A stretch of DNA of 5,955 nt from CAYLNH01 sp964384625 (GTDB taxonomy: Bacteria > Verrucomicrobiota > Lentisphaeria > JABSQK01). Numbering within the stretch: position 1 is the stretch's first letter; the number at the start of each line of letters is the position of its first letter. The DNA lies in contig CAYLNH010000358.1 of NCBI GenBank assembly GCA_964384625.1, forward strand, positions 1 to 5,955, written 5' to 3'. Of this stretch, positions 1 to 5,818 are shown piece after piece. The position numbers and the translations under genes were made by a program. A model generated the notes under the pieces. That model was not told where the DNA came from. It did no database searches and saw only the letters and a list, made by a program, of their open reading frames with translations.

Positions 1-398
1 GACTCTTTTGAGCTCAAATCAGAGGAGTTCAGGGCAAAAACGCTGGAAGATCCGATCCAGCCGCACCAGTGACGTTCCATCCCCAGGGTGATATTCTCGA
101 GGACCGTCAGGTGCGGCGCCAGATTCAGCTCCTGGTAGATCATGGCGACGCCGGCCCGGCGGGCCTCGCTGGGATCGCTGCAGCGATACGGCCGGCCCCG
201 GAACCGGACCGCGCCGGCGTCCGGTGGATAAACGCCGCTGAGGATCTTCATCAGCGTACTTTTGCCGGCGCCGTTTTCGCCGATCAACGCATGGACTTCG
301 GCGCACCCCACAGCGAGGTCGACCCGATCAAGGGCGCGAACCGCGCCGAAGCGCTTGCTCACTCCCTGCATTGCCAGAATCGGTTCCGCCGCAGTCAT
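1..398 (-). CDS. Sugar ABC transporter ATP-binding protein, RbsA/MglA type (N-terminal part, runs off the left edge)
   Basis: This is the cytoplasmic ATPase that would power import of the sugar bound by the lipoprotein encoded just upstream. It reads from ATG at 398 with no stop before the window edge, giving about 132 residues; family members have about 500 with two nucleotide-binding domains. Visible motifs are an N-terminal MQGVSKRFGAVRALD strand, the Walker A motif GENGAGKST at residues 40-48, and the Q-loop YQELNLAP around Q89, followed by LTVLENITLG. These are typical of ribose, galactose and xylose ATPases. The gap from the binding-protein stop is 18 nt, so co-transcription is likely. 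A TTG lies directly before the ATG, and no strong Shine-Dalgarno is visible. From about residue 110 on, the reading (GWIGSSSVFALNSS) no longer resembles the family and the DNA becomes richer in A+T, so the last 50-60 bp may not be native to this gene. The family call is firm; the substrate is unknown. Confidence 0.88.
   Translation of the reverse strand, partial: MTAAEPILAMQGVSKRFGAVRALDRVDLAVGCAEVHALIGENGAGKSTLMKILSGVYPPDAGAVRFRGRPYRCSDPSEARRAGVAMIYQELNLAPHLTVLENITLGMERHWCGWIGSSSVFALNSSDLSSKE
7..18. repeat. Perfect 12-bp palindrome TTTGAGCTCAAA at the left edge
   Basis: The sequence equals its own reverse complement. It is flanked by partly matching outer arms (ACTC at 2-5 and GAGT at 25-28), so the first 30 bases form an imperfect inverted repeat. 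It lies in the stretch where the overlapping ATPase reading frame loses family resemblance. It may be an operator-like site, an element end or an assembly-edge effect; the sequence alone does not decide. Confidence 0.6.
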
Positions 399-416
399 CA
401 ACCGGTGCAGTCGGTG

Positions 417-1424
417 TTACTCGTTCAGCCATTTCTTCAGGTCCGGATTCAGCAGTTGCCGGATCTTCGGATCCGCAAGCTTCTCCTTCGTGATCATGGT
501 CGACCCGGTGTCCACCCGTTCTTCCACCGATTTGTCATTCAGCGCCTGGACGGCGGTCTTGACGCCCATGTACCCCATGTTGAACGGGTCCTGCACCGTC
601 AGCCCGTGGATCTCATCCTGCTCCAGCGCGGCCAGTAGTTCCGGCGTTGAATCGAACCCGACGAACTTGATCTTGCCGGCGCGATCGGCCTGCTGCAGCG
701 CCCGCAGCATGCCGAACGTAGTCGACTCATTCGGACAGAAGATACCGTCGAGGTCCTTGTATTTGTTGAGCAGGTTCTGAGCGGTCTGCATGGCGGACTC
801 CCGGGTGGCGCCGCCGTATTGATCGGTCGAGACCAGTTCGCACTCCGGCGCGTATTCCTTCATGCCGTCGAGGAATCCCTGTTCGCGGTTCTCGGTACTT
901 GCCGATCCCTGCGCGTAACGCATCATCATCACCTTGCCTTTACCGTCCAGCAGGTCGGCCAGGCGCCTGGCCGCTTTGCGGCCGCCTTCCTTGTTGTCCG
1001 TCGCCACAAAGCTCTCGAACTTGTCCGACTGCAGCCCGGAATCGATGACCACGACCTTGATGCCGGCGGCCGCGGCGTTCTCAACGGCGGCGGCGAGGGC
1101 GACATCGTCGAGCGGCGCCAGGACGATGGCGTCGACGCCGCGCGAGATAAAGTTTTCGACGACCTGGATCTGCTGTTCGCGGTCGTCCTCTTTCTGCGGG
1201 CCCTGCCAGATGACGTCCGCACCGGTTTCCCGGCCGGCCTTTTCGGCGCCCGCGTGGATGGATTTCCAGAAGATATGGGTTGTGCCTTTGGGGATCACGG
1301 CGACCTTGACGGCTGTCGCGCCGGCCGTTTTGCCGTCCTTCGGATTGTCCTGAGTTTGTTTTTTACAGGCACTGACCAAGACCGTAAGCGCCAGGGCGAG
1401 AACAAGCAAACGCCAATACTTCAT
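417..1424 (-). CDS. Sugar ABC transporter substrate-binding lipoprotein, RbsB-like (periplasmic binding protein type 1)
   Basis: This 335-residue protein is the extracytoplasmic receptor of a carbohydrate ABC importer. The first 20 residues are a lipoprotein signal peptide with a basic start, a Leu/Ala core and the lipobox VSAC with C20, followed by a short linker rich in Lys, Asp and Thr. Two Rossmann-like lobes follow, opening at KVAVIPKGTTHIFWKSI (about residues 40-56). Landmarks aligned by eye with E. coli RbsB are the aromatic F52/W53 near the start, D128 after VVVI, DNKEGGRKAA at 143-152, R180 in STENREQGF, N232, D258 in VGFDSTPE and Q278. These match sugar-contact positions, except that S129 stands where RbsB has an arginine, so ribose may not be the ligand. 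The start is well supported by AAGGAG 6 nt upstream. The ATPase gene follows after 18 nt. Known RbsB-family proteins bind pentoses, hexoses, polyols or autoinducer-2; which applies here is unknown. Confidence 0.93.
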   Translation of the reverse strand: MKYWRLLVLALALTVLVSACKKQTQDNPKDGKTAGATAVKVAVIPKGTTHIFWKSIHAGAEKAGRETGADVIWQGPQKEDDREQQIQVVENFISRGVDAIVLAPLDDVALAAAVENAAAAGIKVVVIDSGLQSDKFESFVATDNKEGGRKAARRLADLLDGKGKVMMMRYAQGSASTENREQGFLDGMKEYAPECELVSTDQYGGATRESAMQTAQNLLNKYKDLDGIFCPNESTTFGMLRALQQADRAGKIKFVGFDSTPELLAALEQDEIHGLTVQDPFNMGYMGVKTAVQALNDKSVEERVDTGSTMITKEKLADPKIRQLLNPDLKKWLNE

Positions 1425-1430
1425 GGGGAT

Positions 1431-1436
1431 CTCCTT
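1431..1436 (-). promoter_or_regulatory. Shine-Dalgarno AAGGAG of the substrate-binding protein gene
   Basis: AAGGAG lies 6 nt before the ATG at 1424. This fixes the start and agrees with the lipoprotein signal peptide that begins there. Confidence 0.8.
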
Positions 1437-1464
1437 CGTGTGAATCGCTTGGCAAACGGCGGGG

Positions 1465-1492
1465 AAACTACCACGAAACCGGTGATTTGCAA
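1465..1492 (-). promoter_or_regulatory. Weak candidate sigma-70-like promoter for the sugar transporter unit
   Basis: In the 93-bp gap before the binding-protein gene, TTGCAA (1492-1487, 4 of 6 matches to the -35 consensus) is followed after 16 nt by TAGTTT (1470-1465, 3 of 6 matches to the -10 consensus). The match is poor, and the call rests mainly on position: a gap between an unrelated lipoprotein gene and the start of a transporter unit. No terminator is evident in the gap, so read-through from upstream is also possible. Confidence 0.22.
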
Positions 1493-1517
1493 CAGGGATC
1501 TCCTGGCGCTGCGGGGC

Positions 1518-2546
1518 TCAGTCGCCGGCGTTCTGGAGGTGGTACAACTGCTCGAGGACCCCCTGGACGCTGGGACTGATGGCGGCCGACCGGCGGCGGA
1601 CCAGAGCGACGATCGAGGGGGTGAGCAGGTCGTTGCGAAGCGCGGGCACCAGCCGGCGCAATCGCGCCAGTCGATTGAGGCCGGCGACCGATTGGCCGGC
1701 GGCCAGTTCCGCCCACGACCGCAGGTATTCGCCGCACAGCGAGTGCGGCCGCCGCTGCCGGTAGAGCTGCAGAATAGCCGTGCGCGTCGCCGCATCCGGG
1801 CCGGCCGCCTGCTGGAAGCAGATCAGATCGAAGGAGAGCCCGTCGAGGTCGCCGAGCTTGGCCGGGGAGGCAAAGCGCCGGCGGACGGCGGCGGCCTGCG
1901 GGTTCAGCGCCTGCAGTTGGGCGCGGATGGCGCGGACGCGGGGGCTGTCGGCGACGAGGGCGAGATCCAGTTCTTCAAGCAGTTCGGCGCCGACCTGGAC
2001 GCGTTGTTCTTCGAACAGACGTTTGGCCATCTGCTGTTGTTCGGCCCGCCACGCGGCGTAGCGGCGGTCGCCCGGGAAGAGCTCCGTTCGGGGCAGGCGG
2101 GCCACCTGTTCCGCGGCCGTGTCGGCATCGCCGAAGGGCAGTCTGGCGCGGAAATCGGCGATGGTCTGCAAACCTTCCAGCTGCTTCCGGATGCGCCGCA
2201 GGCCGGGCGTGCGGCCGACATCGATTTCGGCCTGACGCAGTCGTTTCCAGGCCTCTTCGACATCGGCCTGATCCAGGGGGACCTTGATTTGTTTGAGGGC
2301 GAGGTTCTCGCGTTCGCGGAGGATCAGCCGCTGGATAAATTCGGAGGTGGGCTTCAGCCGGGCCAACCGTTCGAGCTTGGCCAGGGCGAGCTTGTGGTCC
2401 TCGTTCCTGATAGCAGTCAACGCCTCGCTCAGGATCTGCGTTTCGAGCCGGTCGAAGTCTGAACGTTCTTCTTTCCTGCACCCGGCAAGGGCGAGGAACA
2501 CGGCCAGCAGGAACGGGGTGATAATGCATTGGAAGACGCGTTTCAT
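1518..2546 (-). CDS. Unrecognised lipoprotein, largely helical with TPR-like stretches
   Basis: I do not recognise this 342-residue protein. It begins with a lipoprotein signal peptide: MKR, a hydrophobic core (residues 8-20) and the lipobox LAGC with C23, so it should be lipid-anchored outside the inner membrane. The rest is rich in Leu, Ala, Arg and Glu and looks helical, with segments resembling tetratricopeptide helices, for example NEDHKLALAKLERLARLKP (48-66), ADVEEAWKRLRQAE (94-107) and AAGQSVAGLNRLARLRRLVP (282-301). No catalytic motif is seen. The reading frame stays open further upstream, to 2753, inside the preceding gene. The start at 2546 was chosen because it gives an intact signal peptide and lies 7 nt after the preceding stop. 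That spacing points to co-transcription with the cysteine-cluster protein gene. A role as a scaffold or cell-envelope assembly protein would fit helical repeats, but this is a guess. Confidence 0.85.
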   Translation of the reverse strand: MKRVFQCIITPFLLAVFLALAGCRKEERSDFDRLETQILSEALTAIRNEDHKLALAKLERLARLKPTSEFIQRLILRERENLALKQIKVPLDQADVEEAWKRLRQAEIDVGRTPGLRRIRKQLEGLQTIADFRARLPFGDADTAAEQVARLPRTELFPGDRRYAAWRAEQQQMAKRLFEEQRVQVGAELLEELDLALVADSPRVRAIRAQLQALNPQAAAVRRRFASPAKLGDLDGLSFDLICFQQAAGPDAATRTAILQLYRQRRPHSLCGEYLRSWAELAAGQSVAGLNRLARLRRLVPALRNDLLTPSIVALVRRRSAAISPSVQGVLEQLYHLQNAGD

Positions 2547-2548
2547 AG

Positions 2549-2563
2549 CGGGGCTATCCCCCG
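2549..2563 (-). promoter_or_regulatory. GC hairpin covering the presumed ribosome site of the lipoprotein gene
   Basis: On the minus strand CGGGG (2563-2559) can pair with CCCCG (2553-2549), leaving the five-base loop GATAG. The loop contains the TAG stop of the upstream gene, and the left arm contains most of the only purine-rich Shine-Dalgarno candidate (GGGGGA, 2562-2557). A ribosome finishing the upstream gene would melt this stem, so it could couple translation of the two genes. The pairing is seen directly; the role is inferred. Confidence 0.4.
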
Positions 2564-3378
2564 GTGAACCATTTCTTGATCCGTTCAAATACGGAAGGCG
2601 AGGCCGTTGACGCCGGCGGATTCTCATCCTTGTTCTCGGCCGGGGTCTCGTAGAGCTCGTCGCGTTTGATCGGTCCGAGTTCGTCTTCGTCTTCATCCCA
2701 CCCCATGTCGTTGGCGAGTTCGTTGAGGATCTCATCCAACTGCAGGGAGACATTCATGGTGAACGCGTCCATCCGCACAATCGAATTCTGCACGGCGTCG
2801 CCGCCGGGCGGCTGGTTGTCCATCCGTTTCCAGAGGTTGCTGAAGACCTCATGCAGCGGTTCGATCTGGTATTTGATGTCTTCCCGGGCGGCATCCACGT
2901 CGCCGCGGTTTTTCAGGAGGAGCTTGCTGATCAGGTACCGGGTCAGTTCGTTGTTCGTGGCGAACGGCCGCATATCGCGCAGCAGCGGGCGCAGTCGTTT
3001 GCCGACCGGGCAGCCGCTGGAGAAGACGGCCAGCTGGACGAAGACGGAGCCGACTTCCTGGAGGGTGCCCTCAATGGCCGTACGGCGGTTGGCGCCGTCA
3101 ACCGCGGTGGCTTCCACATGTTCATAGGAGAAATGATCGCTGAATCGCATCAGCGTGTTTTCGAGGGACTCGGCGGCGGGGCAAAAGGCCACATCCGGAG
3201 CCAGCGGGCAGCAGGAACACTTGTGGAAGTCGAGCTTCGTCCACTCCGCCGGGTCTTTCATGTCGGCCAGCATGAAGGTTCCGGAACGGGTCATTTCGAT
3301 GAAGAACCGTTCTTCACGGTCGTCCTCGAATTTAATGACCAATTCGCGATACCAGCCGTCTCGTGCGGAACCGGGCAT
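2554..3378 (-). CDS. Conserved protein of unknown function with a Cys cluster and an SGCP motif (possibly DUF6901-like)
   Basis: This 274-residue soluble protein has no signal peptide or membrane segment. After a beta-rich start (about residues 9-38) comes a cysteine cluster, HKCSCCPL then FCPAA (C54, C56, C57, C66), and later SGCP with C123, LRPLLRDMRPFAT (129-141) and a helical region up to about 220. The order CxxCPL, CPxA, FSY, SGCP, L+P, PFAT, then a YLL-type helix resembles a family of uncharacterised bacterial proteins I recall, perhaps the one catalogued as DUF6901; the number is from memory and should be checked. The clustered cysteines could bind a metal. The tail is acidic (DEDEDE near 229-233), then low in complexity, and ends in the amphipathic stretch VFERIKKWFTGG. 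The start is set by a strong AGGAGG 11 nt upstream. It is followed 7 nt downstream by an orphan lipoprotein gene, which is likely in the same transcript. No biochemical function can be assigned. Confidence 0.85.
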   Translation of the reverse strand: MPGSARDGWYRELVIKFEDDREERFFIEMTRSGTFMLADMKDPAEWTKLDFHKCSCCPLAPDVAFCPAAESLENTLMRFSDHFSYEHVEATAVDGANRRTAIEGTLQEVGSVFVQLAVFSSGCPVGKRLRPLLRDMRPFATNNELTRYLISKLLLKNRGDVDAAREDIKYQIEPLHEVFSNLWKRMDNQPPGGDAVQNSIVRMDAFTMNVSLQLDEILNELANDMGWDEDEDELGPIKRDELYETPAENKDENPPASTASPSVFERIKKWFTGG

Positions 3379-3386
3379 GGGTTGGG

Positions 3387-3395
3387 TCTCCTCCT
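3387..3395 (-). promoter_or_regulatory. Strong Shine-Dalgarno AGGAGGAGA of the Cys-cluster protein gene
   Basis: A near-perfect anti-16S match (AGGAGG at 3395-3390) lies 8 to 11 nt before the ATG at 3378 and decides that start. Just upstream, TCGGC (3414-3410 on this strand) and GCCGA (3404-3400) could form a small 5-bp hairpin. Confidence 0.8.
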
Positions 3396-3428
3396 GTTGT
3401 CGGCGGCCAGCCGATAACCGTTAATACC

Positions 3429-3450
3429 ATATCCCGGCAACCCGGAATAT
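3429..3450. repeat. Nine-base-pair inverted repeat between recX and the Cys-cluster gene
   Basis: ATATCCCGG (3429-3437) and CCGGAATAT (3442-3450) are separated by the loop CAAC. As minus-strand RNA they pair over nine positions with a single G-U wobble. It lies 7 nt beyond the proposed recX terminator stem and about 50 nt before the next gene. It may be a second terminator stem without a U-run, an mRNA-stabilising 5' hairpin of the next transcript, or a regulator-binding dyad. Confidence 0.5.
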
Positions 3451-3451
3451 C

Positions 3452-3478
3452 AAAGACGGCGCCGGTTTTGCCGGCGCC
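3452..3478 (-). terminator. Hairpin terminator after recX
   Basis: On the minus strand GGCGCCGG (3478-3471) pairs perfectly with CCGGCGCC (3465-3458) around the loop CAAAA. It begins 3 nt after the recX stop and is followed by GTCTTTG. The eight-pair GC stem is strong but the U-run is short, so termination may be partial or Rho-assisted. Its position marks the likely end of the DUF58-exonuclease III-recX unit. Confidence 0.5.
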
Positions 3479-3481
3479 CGG

Positions 3482-4141
3482 TCAGAGGTCTTCGGATCGT
3501 CCGGTACAGGCCTCGAGCACGCGATAGGCCAGGCTGCGGTCGAAGCCGCGATTGGCCAGGAACGACAGCAGTTTGTGGCGGCGTTTGTGCGGGTCGGGCT
3601 CGCGCTCGAGGTGGCGCCATTTGCGTTGCGCCACGGCCAGAATGTTCTCCCATTCGGTGTCTTCTCCATGGGTCTGGGCAAACGCCTCGAAGGCGGCGTC
3701 GATCAGCTCCTGCTGCACACCGCGCCGGCGCAGGTCGGCAATGATCTTGCGGCGTCCCTGCGATCCGATGGAGAGTTTTTCGTCGACATACAGCCGGGCG
3801 AAACTGCCGTCGTCGATGAGGCCGACGTCGTGGGCCTGGCGGATGGTCTTGGCCACGGTTTCTTTGTTGTAGCCTTTGCGGTACAGCTTGCGGCGGATCT
3901 CGGTTTCGGTGTGCGGCCGGCGATTGAGCATTCCCAGCAGTTTGCCGTAGCACTCATGCTCCCAGGCCTCCTCCAGGATTGCCACCCAGCGATCGACGGC
4001 GAAGGTCTTGCCGGCGAACAGACTGTGCTTGAAGACGATTTCCTCGCCGACCCGCAGCTTTTCACCGGAGGCCAGTTCAAGAATATAGCGTTTGCCGCGG
4101 CGCCGGGATTTCGCAATCGTGATTTCCAGGGGCGAGCTCAC
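3482..4141 (-). CDS. recX: Regulatory protein RecX
   Basis: RecX binds RecA filaments and modulates their extension and strand-exchange activity during recombinational repair and the SOS response. The 219-residue protein shows the diagnostic first repeat LLGMLNRRPHTETEIRRKLYRKGY (68-91) and the second repeat GLIDDGSFARLYVDEKL (107-123), continuing through GRRKIIADLRRRGV (129-142). A third helical repeat spans about residues 163-212, with FLANRGFDRSLAYRVLE at 194-210. An additional N-terminal domain of about 60 residues (ITIAKSRRRGKRYILELASGEKL) precedes the repeats, as in the longer RecX proteins. The start is GTG at 4141, overlapping the TGA of the exonuclease gene as GTGA. No strong Shine-Dalgarno is visible, so translation is probably coupled to that gene. 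recX usually sits beside recA; here it does not, at least on the side that can be seen. Confidence 0.93.
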   Translation of the reverse strand: MSSPLEITIAKSRRRGKRYILELASGEKLRVGEEIVFKHSLFAGKTFAVDRWVAILEEAWEHECYGKLLGMLNRRPHTETEIRRKLYRKGYNKETVAKTIRQAHDVGLIDDGSFARLYVDEKLSIGSQGRRKIIADLRRRGVQQELIDAAFEAFAQTHGEDTEWENILAVAQRKWRHLEREPDPHKRRHKLLSFLANRGFDRSLAYRVLEACTGRSEDL

Positions 4142-4908
4142 AGATCCAGTTCCAGGCTGACCGGGCAGTGGTCGCTGCCGGTGACGTCGGCATGGATGCG
4201 GCAGTCGGCGACGTGTTCCCAGAGGTCCGGGCTGACGAAGAAGTAGTCGAGGCGCCAGCCGACGTTGCGTTCACGGGCGCCGCCGCGATAGGTCCACCAG
4301 GTATACCGGCCGGCGGCAGCCGGATTCCGTTGGCGGAAGACGTCGATGAACCCCGCGGCGGTGAAGCGGTCCAGCCAGGCGCGTTCCTCCGGCAGGAATC
4401 CCGTGTTCTTCGTGTTGGCCTGCGGCCGGGCCAGGTCGATCTCATGGTGGGCCGTATTGACGTCGCCGCAGATGACCAGCCGGCGGCCGGCGGCGACCAG
4501 AGTTTCACAGTATTGCTGACAGGCTTCGTAGAAGCCGAGCTTATAGGGCACCCGCTTCTTTTCATTGCCGCCGTTCGGAAAGTAGATGTTGAGCAGGTCG
4601 AACCCGCCGTGGTCCGTGTGCAGGATACGGCCTTCGCAATCGTATTCCGGCTCGAGACCGAACCCTGTTTTTACGGCTTCCGGTTTCGTTCTGGACCACG
4701 TACTGACGCCGCTGTAGCCCTTGCGTTCGCCGGAGCAGTAGTGGATTTCGTAGCCCGGGTAGAACCGGAGTTCGGGCGGGAGCACGCTGATCTGCGCCTT
4801 GGTCTCCTGTAGACAGACAATATCCGCGTCAGCCTGTTTGAGCCAGTCCAGGTACCCCTTGCGCAGGATGGCGCGGATGCCGTTCACGTTCCAGGTGTAG
4901 ATCCTCAT
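4138..4908 (-). CDS. xthA: Exodeoxyribonuclease III (AP endonuclease, ExoIII/ExoA family)
   Basis: This is a metal-dependent DNA repair nuclease of base excision repair. It cuts the backbone 5' to abasic sites, removes 3' blocking groups and degrades duplex ends 3' to 5'. The 256-residue length is normal and every catalytic landmark is present: N7 in TWNVNGIRA, E35 in CLQETKAQ, Y109 in NIYFPNG, D149 and N151 in ICGDVNTAHHEIDL, D221 in GWRLDYFFVS, and D246-H247 in GSDHCPVSLEL near the C-terminus. These correspond to E. coli ExoIII N7, E34, Y109, D151, N153, D229 and H259. The ATG directly follows the TGA of the DUF58 gene (TGAATG), and the stop overlaps the recX start by 4 bp. The gene therefore lies in the middle of a tightly coupled three-gene unit, and the exonuclease-RecX pair makes half of that unit a DNA repair module. 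Confidence 0.96.
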   Translation of the reverse strand: MRIYTWNVNGIRAILRKGYLDWLKQADADIVCLQETKAQISVLPPELRFYPGYEIHYCSGERKGYSGVSTWSRTKPEAVKTGFGLEPEYDCEGRILHTDHGGFDLLNIYFPNGGNEKKRVPYKLGFYEACQQYCETLVAAGRRLVICGDVNTAHHEIDLARPQANTKNTGFLPEERAWLDRFTAAGFIDVFRQRNPAAAGRYTWWTYRGGARERNVGWRLDYFFVSPDLWEHVADCRIHADVTGSDHCPVSLELDL

Positions 4909-5805
4909 TCAGGCCAATCGCATGCGTTGATTGAGATGTTGCCGCACGAGCGGGATGAACTCGGTATCCGTCGTCACCAGGGAATAATCGATATCCAGGC
5001 TCGACGCCACCGCGCGCATGTGATTCAGGAAGTCGGCAAACAGATCCTGGTAGGCCCGGCGGATGTCGCGGGGGTTGGTGATCAGGCGCTCCCCGGACTC
5101 CATGTCTTCGAAATTGCCCAGGTCGCGGAAGGGGAAATCGACTTCGGCCTGGTCCAATACGTGATAGATGATGACGTCGTGCTTGCGTCGACGCAGATGC
5201 GCCAGGGCCGTCCGCAGTTTCTCCGGGTCGTCATAGAGGTCGCTGATGATGACGATCAATGCCCGGCGCTGGATGCCCTCCGCCTGCAGATGGATGTTTG
5301 CGGCGATGTCGCCCTCGTCTTCGGCCGTGAACTCAGCCAGACAGTTGGCCAGCTGCCGCAGATGCGCCAGACCCGAACGGGCCGGGAAATGGACGCGGTC
5401 GCGGCTGTTGAACACCGTCAGCCCGACGCTGTCCTGTTGCTGCACGGTGACATAGGAGAGGGCTGCGGCCAGCCGGGCGGCATAGAGGTACTTGCTCATT
5501 TGCTCTGCGGCGTACAGCATCGATCCGGAGGCGTCCAGCAGGATATGCAGCCGGAGGTTGCATTCCTCCTCGTACTGCCGGATATACAGGCGTTCGCTGC
5601 GGCCGTACACCCGCCAGTCCAGGTGGCGCAGGTCATCGCCGGGGACATACTGCCGATAGTCGGCGAACTCGACGCTGAAGCCTTTGAGCGGGCTTGGATG
5701 CGCGCCTTGGAGCTGGCCTTCCACGGTAAACCGCGAACTCACATTCAGCCGGCTGAGCCGTGTCAGTTCCAGGTTCGTCAGGAGTCGATGGATGCCGTCT
5801 TTCAT
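4909..5805 (-). CDS. DUF58 domain protein with a von Willebrand factor A-like MIDAS fold
   Basis: This 298-residue soluble protein belongs to the DUF58 family, usually encoded with a MoxR-type AAA ATPase and membrane vWA proteins in units thought to mature or chaperone other proteins or complexes. Its hallmarks are VEFADYRQYVPGDDLRHLDW (45-64), RLYIRQYEEE (72-81), and the metal-site motif DASGS with D91, S93 and S95. These are followed by helices of the vWA fold, VGLTVFNSRDRVHFP (127-141), and the strand IVIISDLYDD (184-193), where D189 may complete the metal site. The absence of transmembrane segments fits the short cytoplasmic form of the family. The ATG at 5805 has no evident Shine-Dalgarno; the bases where one would sit form the palindrome CCGTATACGG. 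No MoxR gene is seen in the 150 bp upstream, although one could lie beyond the window. It is placed directly before the exonuclease III gene with no gap. The molecular role is not established for this family. Confidence 0.92.
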   Translation of the reverse strand: MKDGIHRLLTNLELTRLSRLNVSSRFTVEGQLQGAHPSPLKGFSVEFADYRQYVPGDDLRHLDWRVYGRSERLYIRQYEEECNLRLHILLDASGSMLYAAEQMSKYLYAARLAAALSYVTVQQQDSVGLTVFNSRDRVHFPARSGLAHLRQLANCLAEFTAEDEGDIAANIHLQAEGIQRRALIVIISDLYDDPEKLRTALAHLRRRKHDVIIYHVLDQAEVDFPFRDLGNFEDMESGERLITNPRDIRRAYQDLFADFLNHMRAVASSLDIDYSLVTTDTEFIPLVRQHLNQRMRLA

Positions 5806-5808
5806 ATG

Positions 5809-5818
5809 CCGTATACGG
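5809..5818. repeat. Perfect 10-bp palindrome CCGTATACGG just before the DUF58 start
   Basis: The palindrome ends 3 nt upstream of the ATG, over the place where a ribosome site would be. It could be a dimeric regulator's half-site pair, or simply an unstructured leader with chance symmetry. No second copy is seen elsewhere in the window. Confidence 0.45.

Noticed and set aside
19..306. Arg-rich 95-codon open frame on the minus strand
   Set aside because: It is an out-of-frame shadow of the ABC ATPase, whose Walker A and Q-loop lie in another frame. Its tail does not restore ATPase homology, so it does not show a simple frameshift.
819..2462. A 547-codon open frame on the plus strand, antisense to the binding-protein and lipoprotein genes
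   Set aside because: It is a codon-bias shadow in GC-rich DNA. It crosses two genes with clear lipoprotein signals on the other strand, resembles no family, and spans an intergenic gap.
1518..2753. Longer version of the lipoprotein, starting inside the Cys-cluster gene
   Set aside because: The extra 69 N-terminal residues are low in complexity and would bury an intact signal peptide and lipobox, so the start at 2546 is preferred.
3400..3481. Riboswitch or small RNA in the gap after recX
   Set aside because: There are hairpins but no recognisable conserved riboswitch core, and the gap is only 103 bp. It is described as terminator and inverted repeat only.
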